The notes: generated by a model not told the origin, from the letters alone. A stretch of DNA of 64,000 nucleotides from Tissierella praeacuta DSM 18095 (GCF_900128955.1 NZ_FQTY01000002.1:1-64000); one strand, 5' to 3'; shown: positions 38,631-48,228, numbered from the stretch's first letter. Numbers and translations: made by a program.

Positions 38631-40244
38631 ATGGAAATGAAGGTTAAAAATCTAATAGAACAATTCGAAGATTTTCAAATATTGGCAGGTGAAGGAGGAT
38701 TAAACAAAACTGTAAGTACAGTTAGTATTATGGATGCTCCAGATATATACAATTGGATGAAAGGTGGAGAATTTTTAGTTACTACAGGTTATATAATGAA
38801 AGACAATCCTTTAGAGTTAAAAAATTTAGTAATTAAATTACATGAGCATGGAGCAGCAGCATTAGGAATAAAGATAGGTAGATTTATTGAAATATTGCCA
38901 CAAGAGGTAAAAGAAACAGGAGATAAGTTAAATTTTCCTATTATATATGTTCCTAGATGGTATGCTTTTACAGACATTATAAATCCTGTTCTTTCAAGGA
39001 TAGTCAATACTCAAGCTAAAAAACTAATGATGTCTGAAGATATACATAAAACCTTCACACAGATGGTCATACAGGGGAAAGGTACTAGTGACATAATGGA
39101 TATACTATATAAAATATTAGGTAAAGACATAGCATTCATAGATTTGGTTTTTAATCGAAATTACATAAGGGGTACTTCTCATGAACTCAAGGAAGATGTT
39201 GAGGGTACAGGACTTAAAAATATCTTAGATAAATATTATAGTTATCCTGTTCAAATAAGTAATTCTATTTATGGATATTTGATTCTTAAAAAAAGTGAAG
39301 AAAGTTCTTTGGAGGACTTAGACAATATAACTATAGAGCATGCTAGTACAGTACTCAAACTTAATATACAAAAAGAGATATCAAATTATCAAATAGAGCA
39401 AAAATATAGGGATGAATTTATTCAAGATTTGATAATAAATAATATAAGGACTGTAGAAGAGGCAAATAATAGGGCAGCATTATATGGCTGGAAAATAGAA
39501 AATGGTCTTGTTTGTTTAATAGTAGATATAGATAATTTTAAAGAGAAGTTTATGTCTTTAAAAAACACACAGGAGTTAGAAAATGAGAAGAATAAAATAT
39601 TCAGTTTGGCTAATTCTAAAATGAGAAGAAACTTTAAACAGTGTTTTTATACAATATATAGTGATAGTATAGTGTTTCTAGTGGAGCAAGATATAGGCTC
39701 TATAGAGGATTTCTTTGAAAGATTAGAAAAGGTTTCAGAAGAAATAAGAGAAGAAGTCAAGGAAAATAGTAAATTTACAGTTTCTATAGGAATAGGGACA
39801 TATCAAGAGTCTATTATAGATGTATATATTAGTTTTGTAGAAGCTCAAAAAGCTGTAAGAATAGGTAGAACAGTTTATGAAGAAGATAAGACTCATATTT
39901 ATTCTAATCTAGGAGTTTATAGAATGCTTTATAATCTTTCTCTTGAAGATGATGCCCATAGTTTTTGTGAAGAATATTTGAAGAAGATAATTGACTATGA
40001 TATTGAAAATAATTCAGAATATATGAATACATTGAGAACTATAGTAAAAAATGATTGGAATTTAAAACAGACTTCAGAAGAGATGTTTATTCATTATAAC
40101 ACCATAAAATATAGATTTAGCAAGATTTGTGAGATAATGAATTTAGATTTAAACAATAGAGAGGAGAAGTTTAAAATAGAGTTTTGTTTAAAATTAATGA
40201 ATATGAGCAGCCAATACTCTTTGTACATGAAGACTAAAATATAG
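38631..40244 (+). CDS. PucR family transcriptional regulator (second copy)
   Basis: 537 residues with the same layout as the regulator at 25374: N-terminal PucR domain (VSIMDAPDIYNWMKGGEFLVTTGY), a middle region with a GGDEF-like fold (FTVSIGIGTYQES) and a C-terminal PucR helix-turn-helix (NLKQTSEEMFIHYNTIKYRFSKI). A GTG at 38622 overlaps the GAGGGG ribosome site; the ATG at 38631, eight bases downstream, is preferred. It stands immediately upstream of an amidohydrolase/M20/transporter operon, which it most likely regulates. Confidence 0.88.
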   Translation: MEMKVKNLIEQFEDFQILAGEGGLNKTVSTVSIMDAPDIYNWMKGGEFLVTTGYIMKDNPLELKNLVIKLHEHGAAALGIKIGRFIEILPQEVKETGDKLNFPIIYVPRWYAFTDIINPVLSRIVNTQAKKLMMSEDIHKTFTQMVIQGKGTSDIMDILYKILGKDIAFIDLVFNRNYIRGTSHELKEDVEGTGLKNILDKYYSYPVQISNSIYGYLILKKSEESSLEDLDNITIEHASTVLKLNIQKEISNYQIEQKYRDEFIQDLIINNIRTVEEANNRAALYGWKIENGLVCLIVDIDNFKEKFMSLKNTQELENEKNKIFSLANSKMRRNFKQCFYTIYSDSIVFLVEQDIGSIEDFFERLEKVSEEIREEVKENSKFTVSIGIGTYQESIIDVYISFVEAQKAVRIGRTVYEEDKTHIYSNLGVYRMLYNLSLEDDAHSFCEEYLKKIIDYDIENNSEYMNTLRTIVKNDWNLKQTSEEMFIHYNTIKYRFSKICEIMNLDLNNREEKFKIEFCLKLMNMSSQYSLYMKTKI

Positions 40245-40256
40245 TCTTCTTTTTTA
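40229..40256 (+). terminator. Terminator at the end of the second PucR gene
   Basis: GAAGACTA and TAGTCTTC form an 8-bp stem that includes the stop codon, followed by a T-run. Confidence 0.7.
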
Positions 40257-40333
40257 TACCTTAGGAACAGTGTGTATATAGGTTATTAACTATATAATAG
40301 TATTAAACAAAAAGTTAACAAGGAGGAAAAGAC

Positions 40334-41686
40334 ATGTATAAAACAACAGTAGGTATGTTAAAAGATGTGTTAGCTTCAGTTAAAAATAATAATTTATCCG
40401 ATCCTTTTAAGGATTTAGAAAAGACAGGGAAGGTTATTCTAAAAGGAGGGTTAGTAATAGACCCTAAAAATGGAATTGAAGAAGTACAAGATTTGGCTAT
40501 ACTAAATGATGAAATTGTAGAAGTAGGGAATGATATTTATGCAGAAAAAGGAGATATTGTAATAAACTGTGAAGGACTTTTAGTTGTGCCAGGAATAGTA
40601 GATATGCACCTTCACTTAGGAGATTTATTTGAAGTTAGTACAGACCCAATTTATGGTGCAGTAGCTAATGGAGTAACAATGGGACTTTCTCCCGGAGCAG
40701 GAAATACTTTTATGGCACCAGCTTTACTAGGGGCTGAAGTAGATAGAGGATTACCAGTAAATATTGGTTTATATCAAGGGGCAGCAAGTGTATTATCTAC
40801 CATGTTATCAGTAGATGAACTAATAAAGTTATATAAAGGTGAATTAGATGTAGAAACTGCTTCATCAAGAATGACAAGAAATGCAATCACTAATACTACA
40901 GCACCTTTAGTAGTAGGAATTAAAGACCACATGGGACATTTTATAATGTCTGATGAAAATATAGAGAAGATATTTGAAATAACTTCTAAGGCTAATTTAC
41001 TATATATGACCCATACTCAGGATCCAGATCATGCTATTAGATTATTTGAATTATCTAAAGGAAGACCACTTCATCTAGGACACACAACAGCTGCAGGATG
41101 CGGTACTCATATGGAAGCAGCAGAAGGTATGAAGACAGTAATAGATTTATGTAAAAATCAAAATATAACTGGAGAGTTTGTAACTACAATGTTAAGAGAA
41201 GGTGGAGGAAGTAGAGAAGGACTTATTCTACCTAAAAAATCTCAACAACTAGCCTATGAAGCTTTAGAAAAAGGAATAGTAGATATTCTTATATCTGATG
41301 GACAAAATGATGCCACAATGAAAGGTTTTGGAGATACAAGAGATAATATTCCAGCCATATTAGAATTAGTAGAAATGGGAGTTTTAAACTTAAGTAATTC
41401 AGTTGCCACTATGACTTCTAATCCAGCACGATTAATAGCTGAAAGAACAGGTAATACTTGGTGGACTGAAAAAATAGGGCATTTAGGTAAAGGTGCTTTA
41501 GCTAATATAACTGTTATTAATAGAGAAGTAAAAACAGCAGTCTATACCATAGTAAATGGAGAAGTAGTAGGCTTTGAAAATAGAGCAGTGAGACGTGGCA
41601 GTGGAGCAGGTGGATTTGTAAGTAAATTTGGTATGGTTAAGAGAATAGGAGTAGGAGACTTAGTAATGTTCTCATATAGAAGATAA
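40334..41686 (+). CDS. Metal-dependent amidohydrolase (dihydroorotase/D-aminoacylase-like)
   Basis: 450 residues. The amidohydrolase-superfamily barrel is supported by HLHLG in VVPGIVDMHLHLGD (first metal His pair), a possible bridging Lys in VGIKDHMGHF, later His residues in MTHTQDPDHA and LGHTTAAGCGTH, and the catalytic Asp in ISDGQND. The N-terminal VILKGGLVIDPKNG strand set is typical of dihydroorotase, hydantoinase and D-aminoacylase relatives. It may open a cyclic or acylated amide that the M20 enzyme encoded next then hydrolyses. AAGGAGG precedes the ATG; TATAAT at 40293-40298 could be its -10. Confidence 0.87.
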   Translation: MYKTTVGMLKDVLASVKNNNLSDPFKDLEKTGKVILKGGLVIDPKNGIEEVQDLAILNDEIVEVGNDIYAEKGDIVINCEGLLVVPGIVDMHLHLGDLFEVSTDPIYGAVANGVTMGLSPGAGNTFMAPALLGAEVDRGLPVNIGLYQGAASVLSTMLSVDELIKLYKGELDVETASSRMTRNAITNTTAPLVVGIKDHMGHFIMSDENIEKIFEITSKANLLYMTHTQDPDHAIRLFELSKGRPLHLGHTTAAGCGTHMEAAEGMKTVIDLCKNQNITGEFVTTMLREGGGSREGLILPKKSQQLAYEALEKGIVDILISDGQNDATMKGFGDTRDNIPAILELVEMGVLNLSNSVATMTSNPARLIAERTGNTWWTEKIGHLGKGALANITVINREVKTAVYTIVNGEVVGFENRAVRRGSGAGGFVSKFGMVKRIGVGDLVMFSYRR

Positions 41687-41717
41687 TAATGGACTTAGTA
41701 AAAGGGGAGCTAAATTA

Positions 41718-42845
41718 ATGGACAGAATAACAGAAATATTAAAAAGATTAATTAATATAAATACTACTAATTTACCTGGTAATGAAATGGATGCAGTAAA
41801 TGAAATTCTAAAGTTTTTTCCTCAAGATATAGAATATAAAATAGTAGATCATGGAAATAATAGAGGATCCTTAGTAATAGAAATAGAGGGAAAAAGTCAC
41901 GAAAAAATTGGATTTATAGGGCATATAGACACTGTACCAGTATCAGATGAAGATAGTTGGATACACCCTCCTTTTGATGGAGTAATTGAAAATGGCTATA
42001 TGTATGGCAGAGGTACTTCTGATATGAAGGGTGGAGTTACTGCAATGATATTAACAGCATTGTATTTTCTAGAAAACAATATAATTCCACCCTATACCTT
42101 AAAGTTTGTATTTACAGCTGACGAAGAATCAGGAGGATTAGGTGTACGAGCTTTAAGAGATAAGGGATTATTACAAGATATATCAAAGGTTTTTATCACA
42201 GAACCTTCTGATGAAGAAATCGGTATCTGTGAAAAAGGAACTCTATGGTTAAATATCCGTATAAAAGGAAAATCCTCCCATGGATCTAAGCCAGAACTAG
42301 GAATAAATGCTATAGAAAAATTATACGAGTATATAAATAAACTTAAGAATACTTTAGACTTAGACAAGAAGCATTCTTTACTAGGAAATTCTAGTTATGC
42401 AATTACTACAATTAATGGAGGAGTAAAAACTAATATTATACCTGAAAATGCAAATGCTACCTTAGATATAAGAACTATTCCAGGTTTTAATCATGAAGAA
42501 ATTATAGATAATGCTAATAAAATTGCTAAAGATATGGAAAATGAAAACCAAGGTATGACCATAGAAGTATATGTGGAGAATAATAGACCTCCTTTAACAA
42601 TGGATAAAAACCACGAATTTATAAAAGAGATAGTATCTGTATATGAAAAATTATCTTATTCAGTAAAGTTTAAGGGCATAAATTTTTATACTGATGCTTC
42701 ACAACTTATACCTTATCACAATATTCCTTTTGTAATACTAGGACCTGGTGAGGAAGATATGTGCCATCAGAAGAATGAAAGGATAAAAATTAAATCAATT
42801 GGAAGAATGATAGAGTTTTATATTTCTTATATAATAAACTTCTAG
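41718..42845 (+). CDS. M20 family metallopeptidase (ArgE/DapE-like)
   Basis: 375 residues. Di-metal site motifs are IGFIGHIDTVPVSD (His and adjacent Asp), GRGTSDMKGG (bridging Asp), TADEESGGLG (catalytic Glu and metal Glu), ITEPSDEE and a C-terminal LGPGEEDMCHQKNE His. The lid/dimerisation domain lies at about residues 180-290 (GKSSHGSKP). These are ArgE/DapE/CPG2-type deacylases or dipeptidases. It follows the amidohydrolase by 31 bases and precedes the membrane protein by 14, forming one operon. Confidence 0.9.
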   Translation: MDRITEILKRLININTTNLPGNEMDAVNEILKFFPQDIEYKIVDHGNNRGSLVIEIEGKSHEKIGFIGHIDTVPVSDEDSWIHPPFDGVIENGYMYGRGTSDMKGGVTAMILTALYFLENNIIPPYTLKFVFTADEESGGLGVRALRDKGLLQDISKVFITEPSDEEIGICEKGTLWLNIRIKGKSSHGSKPELGINAIEKLYEYINKLKNTLDLDKKHSLLGNSSYAITTINGGVKTNIIPENANATLDIRTIPGFNHEEIIDNANKIAKDMENENQGMTIEVYVENNRPPLTMDKNHEFIKEIVSVYEKLSYSVKFKGINFYTDASQLIPYHNIPFVILGPGEEDMCHQKNERIKIKSIGRMIEFYISYIINF

Positions 42846-42859
42846 ATTGGAGGATAAAT

Positions 42860-44062
42860 ATGGAAAATATTAAGAATAATAAGAAACAATATAGTGCAGG
42901 TTCTTTAGCGGGTCTTATTATATCATTGGGAATAGGTTTTTTAATATATTTTATTCTAAGCAGTATAAATGTTCAAAGCAGCTGGCTAGACTATAATACA
43001 ATAGTGGCTAATGCAAATCATAATCCATTTTATAAACTTATTTGGTATATAATGAACTTTACAGAAGCTCAATTTTATGCAGGAGTTTTTGCTTCCCTAG
43101 GAATAATTATAGGAGGGTTTGTAGCTTGGAGATTAGATGTTAAAAATTCCAAGTTAGCAGGTTTCAATGTTTCTTATGGTTCAAATTTATGGCCTTGGGT
43201 ATTAGCATCTCAGCTATTATCATTATTTATTGCAATATTTGTTCTAAATTTTACATCTTTCTTTGAAAATGGAGAATATACTTGGTTACCAACATTTATT
43301 ACAGTAGTAGGAGCTCCACCAGCTATAATGTTATTATATGGTCCAAGTATAAAGGCTTTACTCACAGGCTCTATTCTCGGAGGAGTTATGGGGTTCCCAG
43401 TGGCTTTTTGGATAACAAATAATATTATACCTGCCCTAGGAGTACCTGGAGTAGTTTCAAATGTATTTACTATGGCAATAACAGGAATATTAGTTTGTGG
43501 TATAGCTAAGGCACTGCCATGGATGAAAAAAGTACCATCCAAGACATTAAATAGACCAGTGAAATCACAAGAAGAAACTCTAAGGGAAATGGAGAAGCCA
43601 TTATGGTTCGTAAGAAGGGTTTTAGCAGATTTCTCTGAAGCTCAATTTTACGGAAATGAAATAGCTGGATTATTTATTATAATAGGAGCTTCATTAGATT
43701 GGATATTAAATATAAACCATGGTGCCTATGCTTCAGGTGCAATCCCAGCAATTATATTATCCCAGTTTGTTGGTTCATCAATAGGAGTATTTTTATACTT
43801 TAACAAATATGTTGAAAAAGGATGGTACGGAACCTATGTACCAGTAGTAAGTGTTGGACCAGCTTGTGTTTTGATGTTTGGTTCATCGGTGGGAGTAGCT
43901 GTTACTGCAGGTATATTAGGAGGTATAATAGGACCGCCTTTAGCAGAATATTTCTGTGATAAACTACCAGAAGATTATCATCCAACTATTGGAAATGTAA
44001 CCTCCATGGGAGTTACAACAATAGTGGTATCTATGATAATAAAGGTGCTTCCTTGGTTTTAA
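42860..44062 (+). CDS. Internally duplicated integral membrane protein, putative transporter
   Basis: 400 residues, about ten membrane helices, no named family recognised. Two halves repeat the same order of motifs: FTEAQFYAGVFASLGIIIGG (about 68-87) and FSEAQFYGNEIAGLFIIIGA (about 257-276); then TFITVVGAPPAIMLLYGPS with ILGGVMGFP, against VPVVSVGPACVLMFGSS with ILGGIIGPP. Each half ends in IAKALPWM or IIKVLPWF. The protein is thus a tandem repeat, as in many secondary transporters. As the last gene after two amide hydrolases and a PucR regulator, it probably imports their substrate. Confidence 0.8.
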   Translation: MENIKNNKKQYSAGSLAGLIISLGIGFLIYFILSSINVQSSWLDYNTIVANANHNPFYKLIWYIMNFTEAQFYAGVFASLGIIIGGFVAWRLDVKNSKLAGFNVSYGSNLWPWVLASQLLSLFIAIFVLNFTSFFENGEYTWLPTFITVVGAPPAIMLLYGPSIKALLTGSILGGVMGFPVAFWITNNIIPALGVPGVVSNVFTMAITGILVCGIAKALPWMKKVPSKTLNRPVKSQEETLREMEKPLWFVRRVLADFSEAQFYGNEIAGLFIIIGASLDWILNINHGAYASGAIPAIILSQFVGSSIGVFLYFNKYVEKGWYGTYVPVVSVGPACVLMFGSSVGVAVTAGILGGIIGPPLAEYFCDKLPEDYHPTIGNVTSMGVTTIVVSMIIKVLPWF

Positions 44063-44082
44063 ATAAGAAATAAGTTGTAAAG

Positions 44083-44113
44083 AAGGTTGAGCAATTTGGC
44101 TCAACCTTTTTTA
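44083..44113 (+). terminator. Terminator of the amidohydrolase/M20/transporter operon
   Basis: AAGGTTGAGC and GCTCAACCTT form a perfect 10-bp stem with a 6-base loop and a T-run. Confidence 0.9.
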
Positions 44114-44309
44114 TATAAAATTTTGTAAGGCTCTAATATAATCATAGCTTGCATAGGAAATATAGTATTTATATATAAATATAAAGATTAATATAATAAA
44201 AGATAATATAAATAAAGTTTTTTTATTTACTAATTTATGATATTATAATATATTAACAACATAAATATTAAATGGACATTGATAATATACTATTAGGGGT
44301 GAAGGGACA

Positions 44310-45614
44310 ATGACCAATATAAAAAGAGAATTATTTGCATTTTCAGCATCTGATATTAGTACAATGGAAGAGCATTTTGAAGAAATGGCTAAAAAAGGCT
44401 GGATGTTAGATAAGATTGGTGAATATTCAATTAGGTATAAGAGGACAAAGCCCCAAGAGTTGAAGTTTTGTGTAGATTTACTTCCTAAGCTTTCAGTTTT
44501 TGACTATCCTCATAATGAAGATGTAGTGAGATATAGAAATCTATACATAAATTCGGGTTGGAATTTTTTAACAGCCTCTCATAAAATTCAAGTTTTTTAT
44601 TCACTAAAGGAAGATAATTTACTACCCATTCAAACTGATGACAGAAAAAAACAATCTATAATAAATAAATCTTTATTATTTGAAATAATTGTATATATAG
44701 TTTATCTTTTTATTCTTATTGGGAGTTTATTTAAATTATTTCCAGTAGATTATAATAGACTTAAATCCAATATAGATATAGTAATGACAATAATGACTCC
44801 GATATTTATCATACCAGGGGTGGCTTATATATTTTCACATGGTTTTTGGATATTTCGAGCTAAGGTGGCTATTAAAAATGGGGAAAAACTACCTAAAATA
44901 AATTATAAATATTTAAAATTTAGAACATTTTCCCTTTTATATCCAGCGTTGTTATTTGCAGTTTTAACTATAGCTGCATTAATTACTGATTTGATTAATG
45001 GGAACTTTCAAGGAGCTTTTTCATTATTGCCTGTAATCATAGGCATTACAGCAGGAACTTTATTTAGAAAAAATAAAAATAAGAAAAAAAGAAGTAAGGA
45101 TAGAAACGTAGTATTATTTGGAGTTTTTATTGTTTTAGTGGTAATAGGGGTTAATATAATTATTCTTAAATTATATGATGCAGGGGAAACAGAAGAATTG
45201 AGAGAAGGATATAAAGGTCTTACTTTAAATGATTTTAATCAAAGGGAAATTGATTATTCAAATTTTTATAGGGAAGGAAGTATATTACTGCCTAAGATAT
45301 CTACCTATTATGAAGAGTCCTCAGATGGGAATGGAGATTATGTAAGAACTCAATATATAAAGGCTATAAATAATAAGATGGCTAAATATGTATTTGATGG
45401 AATGATTGAAAAAGATACTAAAAGATACAGAAGAAGGGCAACTCCTGCAGATATGTATTATGATTATTTTGATAAGGCTTTTTTTATGGATTATGATTTT
45501 ACTAGAAGTATAATTTTATTAAAGAATAATGAAATATTCTATATAGACAGTCATTTTGATTTATCAGATAAAGATAATATAAATATTATTGTTAATAAAC
45601 TAAATAATTATTAA
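44310..45614 (+). CDS. DUF2812 domain membrane protein
   Basis: 434 residues. The N-terminal 100 or so residues (MEEHFEEMAKKGWMLDKIG, then FLTASHKIQVFYS) match DUF2812, followed by four membrane helices (about 125-280) and an outside C-terminal domain of about 140 residues. DUF2812 proteins usually lie beside PadR regulators and may be anti-regulators or sensors of membrane state; no PadR gene is adjacent here. Function unknown. The start follows AGGGGTGAAGGG. Confidence 0.75.
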   Translation: MTNIKRELFAFSASDISTMEEHFEEMAKKGWMLDKIGEYSIRYKRTKPQELKFCVDLLPKLSVFDYPHNEDVVRYRNLYINSGWNFLTASHKIQVFYSLKEDNLLPIQTDDRKKQSIINKSLLFEIIVYIVYLFILIGSLFKLFPVDYNRLKSNIDIVMTIMTPIFIIPGVAYIFSHGFWIFRAKVAIKNGEKLPKINYKYLKFRTFSLLYPALLFAVLTIAALITDLINGNFQGAFSLLPVIIGITAGTLFRKNKNKKKRSKDRNVVLFGVFIVLVVIGVNIIILKLYDAGETEELREGYKGLTLNDFNQREIDYSNFYREGSILLPKISTYYEESSDGNGDYVRTQYIKAINNKMAKYVFDGMIEKDTKRYRRRATPADMYYDYFDKAFFMDYDFTRSIILLKNNEIFYIDSHFDLSDKDNINIIVNKLNNY

Positions 45615-45656
45615 AGCTGGAGGAAGGGATGAAAGAAAAAGATTCATAGAATAAAA

Positions 45657-46550
45657 TTATAATTTTGGTAGTCTTATTTTATATTTTTTAGGTGCTTTGT
45701 TTAAGTTTTCATTATCAATAATTGTGATTTTATCACTTCCAGGAATAACTAATACTTGCATAGATTCAATATTTTCCTCTTTATAAGGGTATATTTTATT
45801 ATTCAAAAAATCTATACAATAAATCATATTACCTTTTTGAAGTATTAAATATTCATTATAATAATAAAGAGAAGAATCTTTTTGAAATACATATTTTATA
45901 GAATCACTGCTATATAAATATATGTATGACTTTTCTTCTTTGGTCAATACAGCAAAATTATCTCTTAAAGTTGATATGTTAAAATTTTCTGGAATCTTTT
46001 TTGACTGCATTTGCCTTCCTTCATGATTAAATAGATATAAATAACTTTCATTTGCTAAATAAAGGGTATTTTCATTTGTGTTTGCTAAGAAAACAAGTCT
46101 TTCATGGGATATTTCATTTTGGACTATATAAGTATCTAACAAGAATTGTAAGGACTTTTTATCAGTATCATATAAATAAATTTTTCCAATGTTTTTATTC
46201 CAGAAGACTAAAAAGCCATTCTTGTTGATTACTAAATTCATCCCATTGATATCTACATTAGCTTCTTTCATCATTTTCAAAAGTTCTTCTTCTATCTTTT
46301 TATTTTCTCTTTGTTCAGCAATATCCCTATTCTCTGATTCCATTGTTTTTTCATCTAAGGCTAAAGGTATAAGCCAATTATAGTCTTCTATAATTTCAAA
46401 ATCATCAAATTTTATTAAATCAGTATCTATTTTCATTTCTTCTACTTGTTTTTCATCAAGAATTTCATTATAAATACTAATTTTTGTTTTACTGCAGGAA
46501 GATAAAAGAATTATCATAATAAATAAAAATAAAGTTTTAAAGATTCTCAT
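45657..46550 (-). CDS. Putative lipoprotein with beta-propeller-like repeats
   Basis: 297 residues. Signal peptide with lipobox LLSSC (Cys at about 19). The mature part contains repeated short strands (KIYLYDTDKKSLQFL, TLYLANESYLYLFNHEG, SYIYLYSSDSIKYVF, MIYCIDFLNNKIYPY), suggesting a small beta-propeller. No enzyme motif is seen. Convergent with the DUF2812 gene, with only about 40 bases between the two stops. Function unknown. Confidence 0.65.
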   Translation of the reverse strand: MRIFKTLFLFIMIILLSSCSKTKISIYNEILDEKQVEEMKIDTDLIKFDDFEIIEDYNWLIPLALDEKTMESENRDIAEQRENKKIEEELLKMMKEANVDINGMNLVINKNGFLVFWNKNIGKIYLYDTDKKSLQFLLDTYIVQNEISHERLVFLANTNENTLYLANESYLYLFNHEGRQMQSKKIPENFNISTLRDNFAVLTKEEKSYIYLYSSDSIKYVFQKDSSLYYYNEYLILQKGNMIYCIDFLNNKIYPYKEENIESMQVLVIPGSDKITIIDNENLNKAPKKYKIRLPKL

Positions 46551-46879
46551 ATATATTCCTCCTATCTATGATACATATAAAATATTTTTAATTAAATTAA
46601 TGTAATTACTTTTCATAATGAATTCACATATTACCAAAGGATGGTTATGATTGTAATGTGTTATTAGAATTATTTGAATAATCCATCTAATTGTCTTTTA
46701 TAATAGTATATACTATAAATAGTATATTTTACAAAGAAATAGTAAAAGGGGCTATAATCTATGAATAGAAAGTTTAAATCATATTAAGTTTAGTAACTCC
46801 TTTCATAACTGATAAATAAGTTATTAAATAGTCTCTTTTATGTTATAATTTAAGTAAATAAGGTATTGGGGTGATATGG
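46551..46879. other. AT-rich intergenic region
   Basis: About 330 bases between divergent genes. It holds an extended -10 (TGTTATAAT at 46841-46849) for the plus-strand coiled-coil gene. No other feature was recognised. Confidence 0.5.
46841..46849 (+). promoter_or_regulatory. Extended -10 promoter of the coiled-coil gene
   Basis: TGTTATAAT, identical to the element at 38451; the start codon is 31 bases downstream. Confidence 0.5.
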
Positions 46880-47815
46880 ATGTATAGAGATATCAATGAA
46901 GAGATTTATGATTTAAAAGAAAGACTTCGCTCTAAAGAAAAATTAGATTCACTAAAGTCTATTGCCATTGAGGAGTTAAAAAAGAAAAATCAGTCTTTAG
47001 AGGTTCTAAAAGAAACACTAAAAAAAGAAGAAAAGGATGTATTTAAACTTGAGGGTACGAGCTTAAGTTCATTTTTCTTTAATTTAATTGGAAAAAAAGA
47101 AGATAGATTAGATAAAGAAAGGAAAGAATTCTTAGCTGCTAAAATTAAATATGATGAATGTGTTTTAGCTATAAAAGAACTAGAAAATGAGATTGAAAAA
47201 TGTAATAAAGAATTAATGAAATATTCGGGAGTAAAACAAGAATATGAAAAAGCCATAAAAGAAAAGCAAGAAATGTTAATAAATGATGATACTCATGTAG
47301 GAAGAAGACTTCGGAGCTTATTAGATAAATTAAATGAATTAAAACTAGATATAAAAGAGGTAAAAGAAGCTATAAATGCTGGAGAAAATGCATCAAAGGC
47401 ACTCTTAGATATAAGGCAGCCTCTAGAGTCTGCTCATAGTTGGGGAGTCTGGGATATGCTAGGTGGTGGATTTTTTACAGATCTTATAAAACATTCTAAA
47501 ATAGATGATGCTAATAAACTTTCTTACGATGTGCAGCATCATCTAAAGAGATTTCAGAAAGAATTGACAGATGTAAACCAGTTTACAGATATTGAAGTAA
47601 ATATAGGTTCTTTTGCTAAGTTTGCAGATTTTTTCTTTGATGGACTATTTGCTGATTGGTTTGTACAATCAAAGATAAATGAATCTATATCAAATGTAGA
47701 TGATGCATATAATCGAGTAGAGAGTATATTATCGGATTTAAGTAGAGATTTGAATATAATGGAAAGAGCACAGAAATCTATAGAAAAAGAAATTATTTCC
47801 ATATTAGAAATGTAG
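46880..47815 (+). CDS. Coiled-coil protein of unknown function
   Basis: About 311 residues, soluble, very rich in Glu, Lys and Leu. Long heptad-like helices occupy about 1-170. A glycine-containing centre follows (SAHSWGVWDMLGGGFFTDLIKHSKID, about residues 185-212), then a second phenylalanine-rich amphipathic segment (FAKFADFFFDGLFADWFVQSKI) and a final helix. A GTG at 46871 lies inside the GGGGTGAT ribosome site; the ATG at 46880 is preferred. It is followed by a small DUF6199-like membrane protein after a short gap. It could be a membrane-associated scaffold; this is a guess. Confidence 0.65.
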   Translation: MYRDINEEIYDLKERLRSKEKLDSLKSIAIEELKKKNQSLEVLKETLKKEEKDVFKLEGTSLSSFFFNLIGKKEDRLDKERKEFLAAKIKYDECVLAIKELENEIEKCNKELMKYSGVKQEYEKAIKEKQEMLINDDTHVGRRLRSLLDKLNELKLDIKEVKEAINAGENASKALLDIRQPLESAHSWGVWDMLGGGFFTDLIKHSKIDDANKLSYDVQHHLKRFQKELTDVNQFTDIEVNIGSFAKFADFFFDGLFADWFVQSKINESISNVDDAYNRVESILSDLSRDLNIMERAQKSIEKEIISILEM

Positions 47816-47838
47816 ATTTAATGAAAGGAAGTAACTAT

Positions 47839-48120
47839 ATGCTAGAGTTGATTGTTTTTGGAATTATATTACTGCCTATTTTAATATTTATAATTTATTC
47901 AATTATCCATCCAGAAGAAGTTATGCTTTGGGGAAATAGGTGGAAATATAAAGGAGAAATTGAACCAACTGAAGAGTATATAAAATATCTCCGTGCTACT
48001 TCCATAATTAGTTTACTATTGATAATATCAATTATAACAATTTTATTTAATTCTTTATACGGAACAATATTTCTTATATTATCCGTATCTATATCTTTAT
48101 ATTATTTTTTAATTAAATAA
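47839..48120 (+). CDS. Small two-segment membrane protein (DUF6199-like)
   Basis: About 93 residues: an N-terminal hydrophobic helix, then HPEEVMLWGNRWKYKGEIEPTEEYIKYLRATS, a pattern seen in DUF6199-type proteins (Trp and Tyr-rich stretch before a second helix), and a C-terminal pair of helices. An ATG at 47821 precedes AAAGGA, so the ATG at 47839 is preferred. Probably co-transcribed with the coiled-coil gene. Function unknown. Confidence 0.65.
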   Translation: MLELIVFGIILLPILIFIIYSIIHPEEVMLWGNRWKYKGEIEPTEEYIKYLRATSIISLLLIISIITILFNSLYGTIFLILSVSISLYYFLIK

Positions 48121-48228
48121 GTCATGGGATTATTGTAAAATTAATATATAGCATTATAGTTTAATTGAATACCATAGAAAATATAGGTAACTATAAAAGA
48201 AGAAATAGAGAAGTAATTAAGTGTGGAG

